Shown in pieces: positions 42,289 to 53,441 of a DNA stretch of 64,000 bases; position 1 is the stretch's first letter, and every line of letters begins with the position of its first letter. Source of the DNA: Sordariomycetes sp. S80-01Y (Eukaryota > Ascomycota > Sordariomycetes); assembly GCA_037042185.1 (NCBI GenBank), contig JAXQJY010000031.1, forward strand, positions 1,364,001-1,428,000, in the 5' to 3' direction. The translations under genes and the position numbers were made by a program. Under the pieces are notes generated by a model. The model was not told the origin of the DNA. It made no database searches and worked only from the letters and a program-made list of their open reading frames with translations.

Positions 42289-45200
42289 CTGACCAAGGAA
42301 TCTTATGAACCCGGTAGTTGGGCGACGAAGGCGCGGAGCGTACGGGCAAGTACCTTTGAGAAGAAGAGCAGACCCCAGGGTAATTCGGTGGTTTCGAAGG
42401 GCTCAGACAACGCAAAGCACCTGCACATTGAGAACACGAGGTCAGCATTGCTTTCGAACGACATGTCTGCTGTGCAGCTCAAACTCATCGGCTCCGTCGT
42501 GTTCTGCCGCGCTAGGTGCTGTCAAGCAGGTCACGCATCTGCAAGCGACACCGCAAAGAGGACAAGACAGCGACGACCTTGGACTGGGCGTCGAACGAAG
42601 CGAACGCCGTCCCACCCAGGGCCAATGTCTACTGCCAACGCACATGAATTCCTACATTCGGTGTCTCTCATCCCGCCCTCTGGTGGAGTGGGACGCTCTG
42701 CCACGGAAAGGGGCACTTGACCGACCTCGAGAATGTACTCCGTACGCACAGTCGAGACGCGTGAAGTCTTGACAGCTTCGTTCTCCGCTCCGCGCCAAAG
42801 ATCTTGCGTGAGGAGGAATAAGTCTGTGCGACGAGTATTGTCACTAGCGAGATGGGCTGCTGTCACACTACTTGCTTTCGTTGGAATGTCGCGGGAGGGT
42901 TTTCCCACTCCTTCTCAGCTTATCAACTTACTTTGCATAGAGTCGATTAAGGAGCATGCGATGAGACCTCGGCTCAAGTAGGCGCGTGCCAAATCATCGG
43001 CATCGATTGCTTGCGCGCTTCACCAAGCGGACGCACCTCCAACGGCTGGACGTTAACCAGGCTTGCCAGGGTCATTACAAGCGCATTGACGAAAGCTCTC
43101 CACACCTCCCACACGTTGGGATATAACCGTTTTCCCCGGGATGTTATCGGCTTGATGGTGGCACGGAGGCGATCAATGCGACCCCAAGTGGCCCTTCATA
43201 TTCCGGAGATGGTGGGAGCATAGAAGCGGCTCATGCGCGCAGAAAAAGGCGGTGAGAGGTCAACCTGGTGTAAAGCCAGCATCAGACATGGAGTTGACCT
43301 GGTTATGGCATCTTGAAGACCAGTATCTATCAGTGTACGTGTTGAGAAGCGTGGAATAGATTTCTTGCACTTCAATTGACTTGGGAAAGGAACGCCCGGG
43401 CGTCATGCGCATCCGCTGGCCTCATGTATGTGCATCAAGGTCAGGTGTTTTGCGGCTGCATTCACTAGCCCGCGGTATCAGCGGAAAAGGTATCAGATCT
43501 CGCATCTGCCTTGGTCAGCAACCTTGCGTCTGTTTTCCTGAAGAGTGTTCGCTGAGGAGCGTTCGTAGTGCTAAAGCTGCGCGGCCACCGTACCGCCACA
43601 TGTCAGTCAGCGCTGGCGAGTTGTTATCACTAGTATGGCAATACGTGGGGCTCTATGACCATTTCGAAAGACAATTGGAGGAATGACGATGATGACCTAG
43701 AACACCGTCGATGCGTCCATGCTTGCTTCCTGGCAAAGCATGTATGCAGCTTGATGGCCTTTCTCCCCTTCGATGGAGAGCGAGCCGCGACCCGCCAAAT
43801 TCGTTCAGGAAAAGATAGACGCCTCTGCTGGGCTGCACCGACCTGGTGAGGACGGTGGCATCTGCCAGCGTCGAGGAGTGCACGTATCTGACTCCGGTAC
43901 ACGACATGAAGCTTTGAGTTCGGTTGTCGAGCTGCGCGCTCGCGCCGTTCAACGACGAAGCAATTGTAACACTCTGAGACGTCACCGCTACCAATCAAAA
44001 TACTACCTCCCACCGAGAATGCGCAAAAGGGAGAACAAGAAGCCTTTGGTCAACGCGTGGGCGGTTGGGACGCGTCCTTTTGCACTCCGTCTGGGGCGAC
44101 GATTACACGCCCGTCGTCACTACAACGTCGCTTGGCGGAGGGTATGGCCGCCGGCGCCATTGGCCGTAGCCGACAGACGTGGAACATGCAGCTGGCCAGG
44201 CCGTTCTGAATGGCAGCGCGGAAAGTGGTTTCCTCATCGGCTGCTCGCAGGACTCACGCTTGAAGGGGCGCGGTGGCTGGAACGCGAGCCTGGGCGGGAG
44301 ACCGGATGAGGCAAGTCTTCAACAGGCAAACTCGGTAGCGAAAGTTGCCGAACTCTGGACAGACGGAGGAAGTCTGGAAACGTGTCGATTACTAGACGAG
44401 GAGACAGTCAGCAGTGGAAATTGCCCACAGTGGGTGGACGTGGTGCCCGTAGCGTCCGGGACTGTGCGGGAGAGCAGCCGGGGACGGGATGGATCACATC
44501 GGCTTGATGGGACTCGAAGACGGCCGGGAGTGAGCACTTCCCACGGCCATCGGCCACATCGAGTCATCATGCTTTCCCTTGACGGTGAGGTCCTTCAGAA
44601 GCAGCAGCGTGGCACGCCGAGAAGGGTATGACTCGGAGGCAGACGGATGACGCTGTCCTATGAGGTTCCGGGGAACGGGAGCGCACCCCCTCTTGCGATG
44701 CACGACGGGGCCGGCAACGATTGGTTTGTGGGAGAAGGACATATTCGAGCGCATCGCCAGTGCTGCGGTTGGCGGCAGGATGGGCCAGTGGCATCGTGGG
44801 GTGCCATGATGCCGCTGCACGAATGCGTCAACAGCGCTGTCGAAGGATTGCAGCTGAGATTCACCATTCATGGTCTTCCCCGTCTAGTCTATCGCTCGTT
44901 CTCTGGAGCTGATGACCATGTACGGGAATGGAATGCACAGGAGTTGTCGTCGTCTTTTGCCACTCATGCTGTAGTGCTCACGACGTGGGTTGGTACCCAA
45001 CGCGCGGTACACAAACCCGGGATGTCCAATATAGGTCGGGCAGCCACCTACCTGGAAAGTATGGTGAAAGCGCTCCTTGGAACAGCGACTGGCAGCTACT
45101 CGAAAGCACGACTGTCACTCTGCTGCGGGAGGGAACCGCCAGCACGCTTGTCGATTGTCTGGGACACCCCTGCTGGGTGACGGTTGATGGAGGGGGAGGG

Positions 45201-46955
45201 GAGGGGGTTCAATGAGGACGAGATACTCGTGCTGCCACACATTGACTTCCTCGTGGCTTCAAAGAGGGCGAGCATGTCCTGAAACGACGTCAATGAGTCA
45301 CGGGACGAGCGTATTTAGAATCTGACAATCAAGTGGTACAATATAAGATAGCTTATACGAAGAGTCACTCTGTGCGATGCCAGCTGGCGCGGGATGGCAG
45401 TGACGGGCTCCCAGCATCCAGTCCTCGCCGGCGCTGCCAGTGGAGGAGGGGCCCGACTGGCAGATCTGCCCCACAGTTGGGCCTGAGTGCTTCGTTGGGT
45501 GTCTCCGTGTCTGTTACTGACAACAAACCACGCCTCGTTTCTTCTGTTTCTTCTGGAACACTACGAAGTACTGCGAAGGGGTTCCCGGGGGGGACAATTC
45601 CCTATCTATAGACAAACCTGCGGCATCGCATAACATTGGGCGCCTCATGGGTTCGGGATTCGCTGAGAGACTTTCCTGAGGTATGGGGCCCTCCATCATC
45701 AGATGATCTTGGACTCGCTCGGGGTCATATGTGGTCGCGACGACGGCTAGGTAGACCGGGGGTGTCCCTGCCTGTTCACAGAAAGGTGGTTTGGGGATTA
45801 CGCAGTTGTCTGATGCGGCAATCTGAGCCATGAAGAGCAGAGCGAGCCTGAGTGATGCTGAATGGACCCCTGGTTGCTCGCCCATTTACACCCCGGCCGC
45901 TGGGCCTGCCGCTGGGCCTGCTAGCGACGGGAGTCTGGGAAGCATGGCGGGAGTGAGGTGAGGGTGCTGGACGGACGGACGGACAGACCTGAATGTTGAT
46001 GGCGCGGCAGACCGCCTCCGACCGCCTCCTGGCACGAGCAGGCGAGACAACCAAGTGTTATATCACCAAGCTCGGGACACGCATTAAGCGTAAATATAAA
46101 CAAAGACACGCCGTTGCGCATGCTCATGGGCGCATTACGACTTTGGGGGAGGGCCGCGACGGGATCGGGATGGGACCGCGAGGGTTAGAGACACCCCTGA
46201 CGCCCCTCCCCTCCTTTGGGCTCCGCGACAGGCATTGAGGCAGCGGGTGGGAGGCCGGTGCGACTGTAAGGGAATGGGGGATGGGATGGGATAGGATGGG
46301 ATGTCAGAGCCACCTGAGGTGCTGCCAGTGACAGCCCACTGCACCGCAGTGCTGTGCAATGCCGTCTGAGGTGCTGGTGCCGGGCGCTGCCTCTGCCTGC
46401 CTCTGTCTCTGCCACTGGCAGGTCCCGGTCCCGGTCAATTTCATAAAAAGATTCCTGCCCCGGATGCCCGTCTCTCTCTTCTTCCCCTCACATCGTCGTC
46501 GCATCGCATCGCCGCAGCCTCAGCCAGCACAGCTCCCTTTTCGCTCTTCGACTCCACGCTTACATTATCAGCCATCACGAGACCCCGAGTGCAATTTCTT
46601 TTACGACAATCACCAAAAGTGAGGCTGATGCTCCGCGCTGCAACGTCCAGAGAGCCCGTCTCCACCCGCAAGGATCGTCCCGCTCCTCTTCCCGACCACC
46701 ATCGACACCATCGGCACAGGCACAAACAAAAACCGCCCTTGCGCTCCCTCGCCCGCACCGTCCCTCCCGACCCGGCATTCGCATTCCAGCGCCACCCTCG
46801 CCCTTGACCATTGTTATCGTCGTCTGCTGGTTCTGTTCCGGTGCTCGCACACATCCTGCAGTCCGCCTCTGCGCGGCCGCGAGGGGCCCAGCCCACACGA
46901 CATTTAGTCTCGGGCAACTTCTTCCTTTTTCCCACCGCAACGACATTCCACCACC
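42289..46955. other. 4.7 kb region without recognisable gene
   Basis: Open frames on both strands are short or have shadow-like composition. No RNA gene or mobile element was seen. The right end (46320-46440) holds the recurring CCACTGGCA module, and the last 300 bp are pyrimidine-rich leader of the next gene. A related CGGCGCTGCCAGTGG lies at about 45429-45443. Confidence 0.55.
46320..46438. promoter_or_regulatory. recurring upstream module (GCTGCCAGTG, TGCTGGTGC, GGGCGCTGC, CCACTGGCA)
   Basis: In order: GCTGCCAGTG at 46321, CACTGCACC at about 46337, TGCTGGTGC at about 46372, GGGCGCTGC at about 46382 and CCACTGGCAGG at about 46412, then CCGGTCCCGGTC. The same order of TGCTGGTGC, GGGCGCTGC and CCACTGGCA is repeated at 52760-52802. 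It lies 520-640 bp before the ATG of the 619-residue gene. Regulatory function is inferred. Confidence 0.5.
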
Positions 46956-48815
46956 ATGTCTCGACCGCCCACCGTGGCCTTTGTCGAGGACTGCTCCGAC
47001 GACTCCAACTCGGACCACGAAGCCAGCGGCAACCCCTCAACCCGCAGGTACGCCACCAACCGTGCCTCGCCCTCCCGCGAACAGCCCAACACTGGCCGCT
47101 CCCGTCGCGGCGATCAATCCGCCAGCAACTCCGACTCCGCGCCACGCTCTTCCAGGAAGAAGTCCGACCGCGAACGAGAACGCCAGCGGGCGGAACGTGA
47201 GCGCGAGGAGTACGACAAGCAGAAGAGACGTGAGAGGAAGCAGAAGGCTGATCTCAAGGCTCAGAAGGATATCAGCCAAGCCTTGAAGAAAGTGAGAGAC
47301 CGACCTAGCAATCATCTCAACAAGTCCTACACCCAGCCTGTCGTCACACAAGCATCCGGCTACAGGAGAGGCAACGACGAGCCGAGCTACTATGGCATCC
47401 CCACGCCTGCGCAGTCTGGCAACCGACCAAGGGCCAACACGCAACGGCCCGCGAGCTACTACGGCCAGAGGGGACAGCCACCCCAGGGCTCTCCTTGGGG
47501 ACCAGGGAGTCCAATGGTGTCTGGCGGCCCCCCGCTAGGCTTCCCTCCTCCGGGTCCATACCCTGGCGGGCCATCCCCTCATCATCAGTACGGAGGACCC
47601 CCTCCAGGCATGTACGGTGGTGGCCTCCCGCCACCTTCGCCCACTGGGCCGCACAGCTATTTCGAGGGCCGTCCTATGCCCATCCCTCAGCAGCCATCTC
47701 GTGCGTTGAGAGACCGCTTTGAGTCCCGGCCTTCGTCGGCAATGGGCTTCTCTCAGAGCCCAGCTGGCAGTTTCCAGGAGCCTCACGACGACTATTACTA
47801 TCAGCATCAGCATGAGGACCCCCACTACAACCCCAAGCGCGCCTCGAGGGACAGGCAGCGACAACAGGAGGAAGACCGCAAGCGCATGCCCCCACCTCCC
47901 AAGTTCAAGCCGTTGAAGGAGATGCCTCGACGTCCGAGCACCACCGCGCCCTCTTCCGGACCTTTCCAGGCACCGCCTCCTGCTCCCCGGCCGGCCTCTC
48001 GACAACAGTCTCGCCCGCCTCCACCTGCCAGGTCAGCGAACCGTCGCTCCATCAATGGGCCGCCTGGTGCGTACGCACAGACATTCGACGAGGATGACAG
48101 CGACGATGATCTGTTCTCCAACTCGCCCGAGCCTTCGTACGAGCAGCGTCCTAGGCGTCCAACGTACAGCCACCAACGCCGGGGGTCGAAACTCGTTTAC
48201 GAGTATGACGATGTCGAGTACGAGCCTGCTGCCGGCCGATCTAGCCGGCGCAACAGCGTCTTCGTGCCCGGCGGCGGCGGCGCCAGCCTTGAGAACGAGT
48301 CCCGGATGGATCAAGTTCGCCGCTATCAAGATGCGATGTCCGGCGGTCCCCCGCCTCCTCTGACAGCCGAGAACGTCAAGAGGGCCAGCAAAGGTGTTCC
48401 CAGCTCCCGCTCGACACGCAGCTCCGCCAGCCGCGACGAGTCCGACTACAAGCAACGCAGCAACACAACCGGCGTCACAGGCATTACACGCTCCTCATCT
48501 GGTGGCAACGGCGAGAATCTCACTATGAAGATCGCAGGCAAGGCTGTCGTCCGCATCGGCGACGCTGAGATCGACTGCGAGGACAGCGAGATTACCTTCA
48601 GCCATCAACACCACGATACGGCGCGCGACAGCATCGGTGGCAGTGACGAGGCTTCTACGGTCCATTACCTTGAGGCTCCCCGGCGAACTCGGAGCGTGAA
48701 GGCTCTGCCTCACCGGCCGTCGAGAGAAAGGGCTAGTTCCCAAGCCGACTCTGTGAGTCGTGGCTACGGTGGCGGCCACCAATACGCGCCTTATGACGGC
48801 GATTACCGCTACTAG
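46956..48815 (+). CDS. hypothetical disordered protein, 619 residues
   Basis: I do not recognise a known family. A single exon. The N-terminus is acidic then Ser/Arg-rich. Residues about 67-115 are a long charged helix (RKKSDRERERQRAEREREEY and on), probably coiled coil. Residues 130-300 are rich in Pro, Gly, Tyr and Gln, like low-complexity domains of RNA-granule proteins. Another Pro-rich and Arg-rich stretch follows to about 370, then acidic patches (DEDDSDDDLFS, YEYDDVEYEP). Only one short stretch near the C-terminus (about 522-550, NLTMKIAGKAVVRIGDAEID then CEDSEITF) looks like a folded beta-rich motif. Proline-rich tracts could bind SH3 or WW domains. The codon bias is strongly GC3 and supports coding. 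Start: first ATG of the frame, after a pyrimidine-rich leader and CCACC, a good fungal start context. Confidence 0.75.
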   Translation: MSRPPTVAFVEDCSDDSNSDHEASGNPSTRRYATNRASPSREQPNTGRSRRGDQSASNSDSAPRSSRKKSDRERERQRAEREREEYDKQKRRERKQKADLKAQKDISQALKKVRDRPSNHLNKSYTQPVVTQASGYRRGNDEPSYYGIPTPAQSGNRPRANTQRPASYYGQRGQPPQGSPWGPGSPMVSGGPPLGFPPPGPYPGGPSPHHQYGGPPPGMYGGGLPPPSPTGPHSYFEGRPMPIPQQPSRALRDRFESRPSSAMGFSQSPAGSFQEPHDDYYYQHQHEDPHYNPKRASRDRQRQQEEDRKRMPPPPKFKPLKEMPRRPSTTAPSSGPFQAPPPAPRPASRQQSRPPPPARSANRRSINGPPGAYAQTFDEDDSDDDLFSNSPEPSYEQRPRRPTYSHQRRGSKLVYEYDDVEYEPAAGRSSRRNSVFVPGGGGASLENESRMDQVRRYQDAMSGGPPPPLTAENVKRASKGVPSSRSTRSSASRDESDYKQRSNTTGVTGITRSSSGGNGENLTMKIAGKAVVRIGDAEIDCEDSEITFSHQHHDTARDSIGGSDEASTVHYLEAPRRTRSVKALPHRPSRERASSQADSVSRGYGGGHQYAPYDGDYRY

Positions 48816-49683
48816 TGGTCTTACGAAAGATGACGACCATTTTCATGAAGTCGATGATTGATGATGATGACATGTGCATTTGGAATTTCGGCTCAAAATT
48901 CGCTTGATCTGGTATGATGCGAGACGCAACATGGGAGCCGTCACAAGAACGCAAGCGTTATGATTTTCTTCATTTCCTTGACAATTTCTTTTCTTCGTTC
49001 CCCTCGCCTTCAGCGTGGGTTGGAGCGCTTCTGATTATCCGGGGTTCCCTTTTTCTCAATTTTTTTTTTCTTCACTTCTCTACTAGCACGGCGCGCTCGG
49101 ACAGGCTTCTTTCTTGATATATCCCTAATGGCTTCTGTCTAGCGGATGGTGGATGATGGATTGTTGGATACATGTACCGCATAACATGTAATGTACGTCT
49201 GTCGCTGTGATACCCAGGGGCTGTCGCTGAGGGAGAAAGGAAAGAGACTGCCAATTTGATACAGGGTTGGTTTTCTGGGCTGGTCAGCGGTCGAAAGAGT
49301 GATGCGAAGTCAACGCATCCGGGTTAGTAGACCCTAGGTCGAACACGAAGGTGCTATTCAGACCGACCTCCACCTCAGTACGCCTGGTGACCTGCCCAGC
49401 AAGACCAACAGGTTCTTGGGTGCTTTGAGGTGTTGTTCAACACCATCTGAGATTAGCTGCTAGTTGGTACTTAGTTAGACTGTACGCGCAAACAGGGGGT
49501 TCGCGCCCCGCGAAGGAATTATAAAGCTTGTACGCCGTTGTTGCTCACTCATCTCCCTCCGCCCGCTTCGATTGCACCCCAGAAGATGTGGGCCTATGTA
49601 CTACGAGCCGTCACGACTGTGAGGCTGGCCTTCTTAGTGCGTAACATCTTCCCTTGTCTTCCAACTCACTCAGCGTGAAAACC
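48816..49683. other. intergenic region, no gene recognised
   Basis: This is the 3' flank of the 619-residue gene and the upstream region of the tRNA gene. A T9 tract lies near 49064-49072. No gene was seen. Confidence 0.6.
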
Positions 49684-49768
49684 GCCTGGTTAGCTCAATC
49701 GGTAGAGCGTGAGACTCTTACGAGGTCCACACATCTCAAGGTTGCGGGTTCGACCCCCGCATCGGGCT
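49684..49768 (+). tRNA. tRNA-Lys (anticodon CUU) with 12-nt intron
   Basis: The acceptor stem GCCTGGT pairs with ATCGGGC, allowing two G-U pairs. The D arm is TAGCTCAATCGGTAGAGC. The anticodon stem TGAGA/TCTCA encloses loop CTCTTAA with anticodon CTT. The T arm is GCGGGTTCGACCCCCGC. The intron CGAGGTCCACAC (49721-49732) follows the base after the anticodon, the canonical position for nuclear tRNA introns. The T-rich run just after the gene (TTTT at 49768-49771) is a Pol III terminator. The A box and B box (GGTTCGACCCC) are intact, so the gene should be functional. Confidence 0.95.
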
Positions 49769-50517
49769 TTTCCTATACATACGATTGATTTTTTTTTGGT
49801 AATTTCTTTCTTCCTTATTCATGGCGGTTCCAAACTGAAGGGTCCGACAATACCAAAGATGCGTGCAGGAGATTGCGGGGGCTTTCCTTGGATGGTGGGT
49901 GGCAGATTGTGACTGCATCGTAGGGGTGTTGAGTGGTTGCATGAGCCACCGACGCGTTGCTGCTCCAACCACCCTTTTGTTTTCTTTTGCCGCCAAACGT
50001 CATCATGTGCAACTCTGAAGACCGCTTGCTCTCCACGTTTGCCTCCTACGAGATCATTCACTATAAAGCATTTCTAGAGTATCTACTACTGATTTCAATT
50101 AAATAAGCGCCTGCCTTGTGGAAAAATTAACTTTGCCCGTTAAGGTGCAAGATTGACACTGGAAACTCTCATTGCTCGACGGGAGTGGTGGCGCAGAGCA
50201 TCCCCAGCCATCCGTTTCTCTGGCAACATCGCTCCTATCAATGCAGCGCACGTCGCTCTATCTGACTTTGGGCTGACTTGTTCTCTCCACTTTCCCTCTC
50301 GTCCTCAACTTTCAGCATTCACCTCTACCATTATTACCAACGCTGCGATTTCTCAGCGGTGGTTGGGAGCATCGCCAACGACGTGTGCCAAAGACTCAAC
50401 AGACTACGACGTTTTTCGACAAACTTGCACGCTGAGTGCTGAGACTTCACTGCGACAGCGGCTGGGGAGCCAGCATACCAGCCCAACTTAGACCTCTGTC
50501 CGCATTCCACCGCAGCC
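49769..50517. other. intergenic region between tRNA and the 413-residue gene
   Basis: A T8 tract is at about 49789. The remaining sequence should hold the Pol II promoter and leader for the gene that starts at 50518. No other feature was seen. Confidence 0.5.
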
Positions 50518-51759
50518 ATGGCTCCTACGTTGAAGGAGACCATTCGCAGCCTCTTCCCCCGGGAAACCCCCTCCCTACCCTCATTCGATTCATCCCTAGG
50601 ATCCGCTGCCGGGCCGCTCTCCGAGGCCAGCAACTTGCTTGGCTCCATCTCAAAGCGCGACGACGATAATGATCCCGACCCAAGCTACGGTGTGCTCGAT
50701 CCCCACGACATATCCAATGTCGGGTTCTTCGTCCTCTTCGCCCTAATAGGCGTCGCCTTCGTCGTAACAGGGATCTGGTTCTTCTTCTGGGCCAAGAACG
50801 GCGGTTTCCACTTCAAGGAAACTGACTGGGACGACTACAAGACCACAGTCCTCCGTCGCAAGGGGCCAAACGGTACATTGTTGAGTGGCGCCACGGAGAG
50901 TACCAACCTAGGCGGAGGCAGCGTCTACAAGGACTATGACGTGGAGGACAGTGTGTACAATGCGGGTTACGCTAGGTTCGGCCGAAAAGATGGCCGCAGG
51001 GACGATGATGACAAGACGGTGCTGACCGAGTCCACGGGCATGACGGGAATCACGGCTGGTCCGAGTGACATTGGCGCCAGGGAGAAGAGAAAGGCCAAGA
51101 AGGAAATGCGGGAGCGCGAGCGCGAGCGCGAGCGCAGAAGAAAGGAGAAAAGCTCGACCGAGAAGGAAGCCAAGGCGTCAAAGCATCACGTCGGGCAGAA
51201 CGGTGTGGAGGACGAGGAGGCTGAGCGCGCTGCGAAGAAGGAGCTCCGGTCTTACCGCCACGAAAAGAGCGCACGGGTGGGCGGTCTGAACAAGGAGTCT
51301 GAGGGCTCGCAATGGGACGGATCGACCAACCCAACCGATAGTACGGTGTCCTCGTCCCTCTTGTCCAACCGCCAGAACACGCCCACCTCAACCCCAACCA
51401 AGGATCAGAAGGGCATCCGCAAGGTCTACAGCACGACGGACAAGGTCGAAGCCGAGCGTCTTAAGCAGGAAGCCCGTCGCAAGCGCCGCGAGGAGCGGGA
51501 GGCTGCTGGCTCGCCCGGCGCCAGGACCTCCCGCAGGGACTTCTCCTACCAGAGGAGCGTGGTGGGCAGCGAGAGTGCGCTGACAGAAAGCCTCCTGGAG
51601 GGGGGCCAGAGCGGCATCAGCGAGGAGACAGGGACCAAGAGCTACCACCACCCGCGTCCGGAGCTGAGAGCGCAGAGACAGAAGGAGAGGGAAGAGAGGA
51701 GGGAGAGGAAGAAGGGGGGTTACCGTCGCGGTAGGGGAGAGGACGACGAAGAGCTTTAA
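50518..51759 (+). CDS. single-pass membrane protein of unknown function, 413 residues
   Basis: I do not recognise the family. A single exon. Residues 1-65 are polar, with a possible KR cleavage-like site (SKRDDD). One clear hydrophobic helix lies at about 67-92 (NVGFFVLFALIGVAFVVTGI and on to WFFFWAK), with a basic flank on its C-terminal side. This favours an outside/lumen N-terminus and a cytosolic C-terminus. A short conserved-looking segment follows (FHFKETDWDDYKTTVLRRKGPNG). The rest is highly charged, with two Arg/Glu/Lys-rich helices (RERERERERRRKEKSS near 200; RLKQEARRKRREEREAA near 320) and a basic C-terminus (REERRERKKGGYRRGRG). It is the upstream neighbour, on the same strand, of the Ssh4-like single-pass protein, but 1.7 kb apart, so not cotranscribed. 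The ATG follows CGCAGCC, a good start context. Confidence 0.78.
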   Translation: MAPTLKETIRSLFPRETPSLPSFDSSLGSAAGPLSEASNLLGSISKRDDDNDPDPSYGVLDPHDISNVGFFVLFALIGVAFVVTGIWFFFWAKNGGFHFKETDWDDYKTTVLRRKGPNGTLLSGATESTNLGGGSVYKDYDVEDSVYNAGYARFGRKDGRRDDDDKTVLTESTGMTGITAGPSDIGAREKRKAKKEMRERERERERRRKEKSSTEKEAKASKHHVGQNGVEDEEAERAAKKELRSYRHEKSARVGGLNKESEGSQWDGSTNPTDSTVSSSLLSNRQNTPTSTPTKDQKGIRKVYSTTDKVEAERLKQEARRKRREEREAAGSPGARTSRRDFSYQRSVVGSESALTESLLEGGQSGISEETGTKSYHHPRPELRAQRQKEREERRERKKGGYRRGRGEDDEEL

Positions 51760-53441
51760 AGCTGGAGCTCACCTCTATGTCGACACGCCAGTCATGGTGG
51801 ACAACGCTGGCACTGGACGCTGAACGGTCTCATGGTACTGGACGAAGGAAAGCTTTATGAATTCGGAGTTTGGACAAGTCATGTATGTAGACTAGTTTAT
51901 CTATGATCGTACGAAATCAACATGATGGATCAACGGGTTTCTTGCACGCAACTATGGTATCAGTGATGTCGAGCATAAGGGTAGGCGCCTCCACGCTTCC
52001 ACGCGGCTACACGTGCCAAGAAAAGGGGTCCGCCAGAGGTGCATGTCAGCCGTGCAATTCTGGGGTGAGTTGTTTCCCAATCTCAGGAGCAATTGCCGCG
52101 GTCTCAAAGCAATTACACTCCCCTCATGTCCGAGCATCAATTACGGGAGTATGTGCCAGGCCCCGCCGTCGCTGCCCGCCTCCGATTGTGCGACGTGAGA
52201 CACAGGGTTGTTGGTTGCCCCGGCGCCGATCGGGCAGGGCCTGATGTTGAGGCGCTCGTGAAACTGCGAGCGTCCGGGGCGATTGGGGGGGCGCGTCGGC
52301 CGGCGCTTGGCTGTCTTAGCATGTTTCCCGCCCAGAGTCTTTCTGCGAAGAGGTCTGCCGCGCTGGACGGAGGAGAGAGGCTAAAAGTGCCATCTCAGCC
52401 TGCGAAATGTGCGATCCGATGGCTGAAGATGGACGCGAGTGATGTATGGATGATATTAGAGCGATACAGCGGACGGAGAGGGAGCGGATACGTCACCACC
52501 CCAGCCAACGAAGCGTCATGCCGTGCGTGGCTGCCACTGGCAGTGGACCCAGATCGGGACGTGGGCACCTCCCATCTCCACCTTGCGTTAGCTGCAACGG
52601 CTGCCCGGCGCCCAAATCCTTAACTAGCATCACAGATCACAGGCGGGCAGTCCCCTGGACCCGCTGCGCCGTTCTGAACCCAGGCTGCCCGCCTTAGGCT
52701 GCACTGCACCTGGGCACCTCCACTGGCTCTGGCTCTGGCACCCGCTGTCTACTCAGGTTTGCTGGTGCTTCAGCTGGGCGCTGCACCGCATCCACTGGCA
52801 CGGCATCTCACGTTCCAGGTCCGGTTCCCCATCCAGCCGATCTCACCACTGCCACTTGATCTCGACTGCGTTACGCCTCGACTTGCCCTTCCGTCCTGAC
52901 GCCAGCCATTCCTCATTGAATTTACTCGATTCCACCTGGCTTCAACCGCCCCGTTGTCTTATTATTATCTCTTCGCATCGCAGGCGGACCCTCCGCAGAA
53001 GTTTGCTTCATTCACCCATCTGCCCTTTTCCCTCCCTCGCCCAGCGGTGGCAAGCATCAACCTCACCGACGTCCGACGAGACCACACCCGCGAGCGTCGC
53101 ACCACGCATCCGACAAGCACGAGAGCGTCGCCTCAGTTCGGCAGCTATCTGCTTAGCCTGCCTCGTCCCAGTGCTCCGCGAACCGGACGACCGCAGTCAG
53201 CTCAAGTGACGAAGCAGTGAGGCCCGACGCCTCTCCCCGCAACGACATCACCACCACCACCACCCACGGCATCGACAAGACGCTGCGATAAGACTTCGCA
53301 TCCGACGCACGCGGCGGTGACGCCGTCTGTCTAGTCCTTCTAGACAGACACACCGGATACCTACCCTCTTTCCCTCTTTCAAGACTTGACTTCTGGTCGA
53401 CAGCGGACGCCCGCCAGACACACACACATACGCACACGACC
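51760..53441. other. intergenic region with promoter of the Ssh4-like gene
   Basis: No gene was recognised. It carries the CCACTGGCA module twice (52531-52546, 52760-52826), GGGCGC-type blocks (52604-52613) and a pyrimidine-rich leader to 53441. A short CACACA run precedes the start codon. Confidence 0.55.
52531..52826. promoter_or_regulatory. recurring CCACTGGCA upstream module, two blocks
   Basis: CTGCCACTGGCAGTGG (52531-52546) is a near-perfect dyad. It is followed by GTGGGCACC (52561) and CCCGGCGCCC (52604-52613). The second block has CACTGCACC (52702), CCACTGGCTCTGG (52719), TGCTGGTGC (52761), GGGCGCTGC (about 52776) and CCACTGGCACGG (about 52792). The block order matches that at 46372-46423. 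It is located 0.6-0.9 kb before the Ssh4-like start codon. Confidence 0.5.

Noticed and set aside
43773-44309. 178-residue plus-strand frame in the 4.7 kb spacer
   Set aside because: Composition (Arg-, Trp- and His-rich) is typical of non-coding GC-rich DNA; no domain.
46441-47145. 234-residue minus-strand frame over the start of the 619-residue gene
   Set aside because: Arg/Gly/Cys/Trp-rich shadow of the leader and first coding exon.
49709-49912. Open frame over the tRNA gene
   Set aside because: It overlaps an intact tRNA-Lys; no protein-like features.
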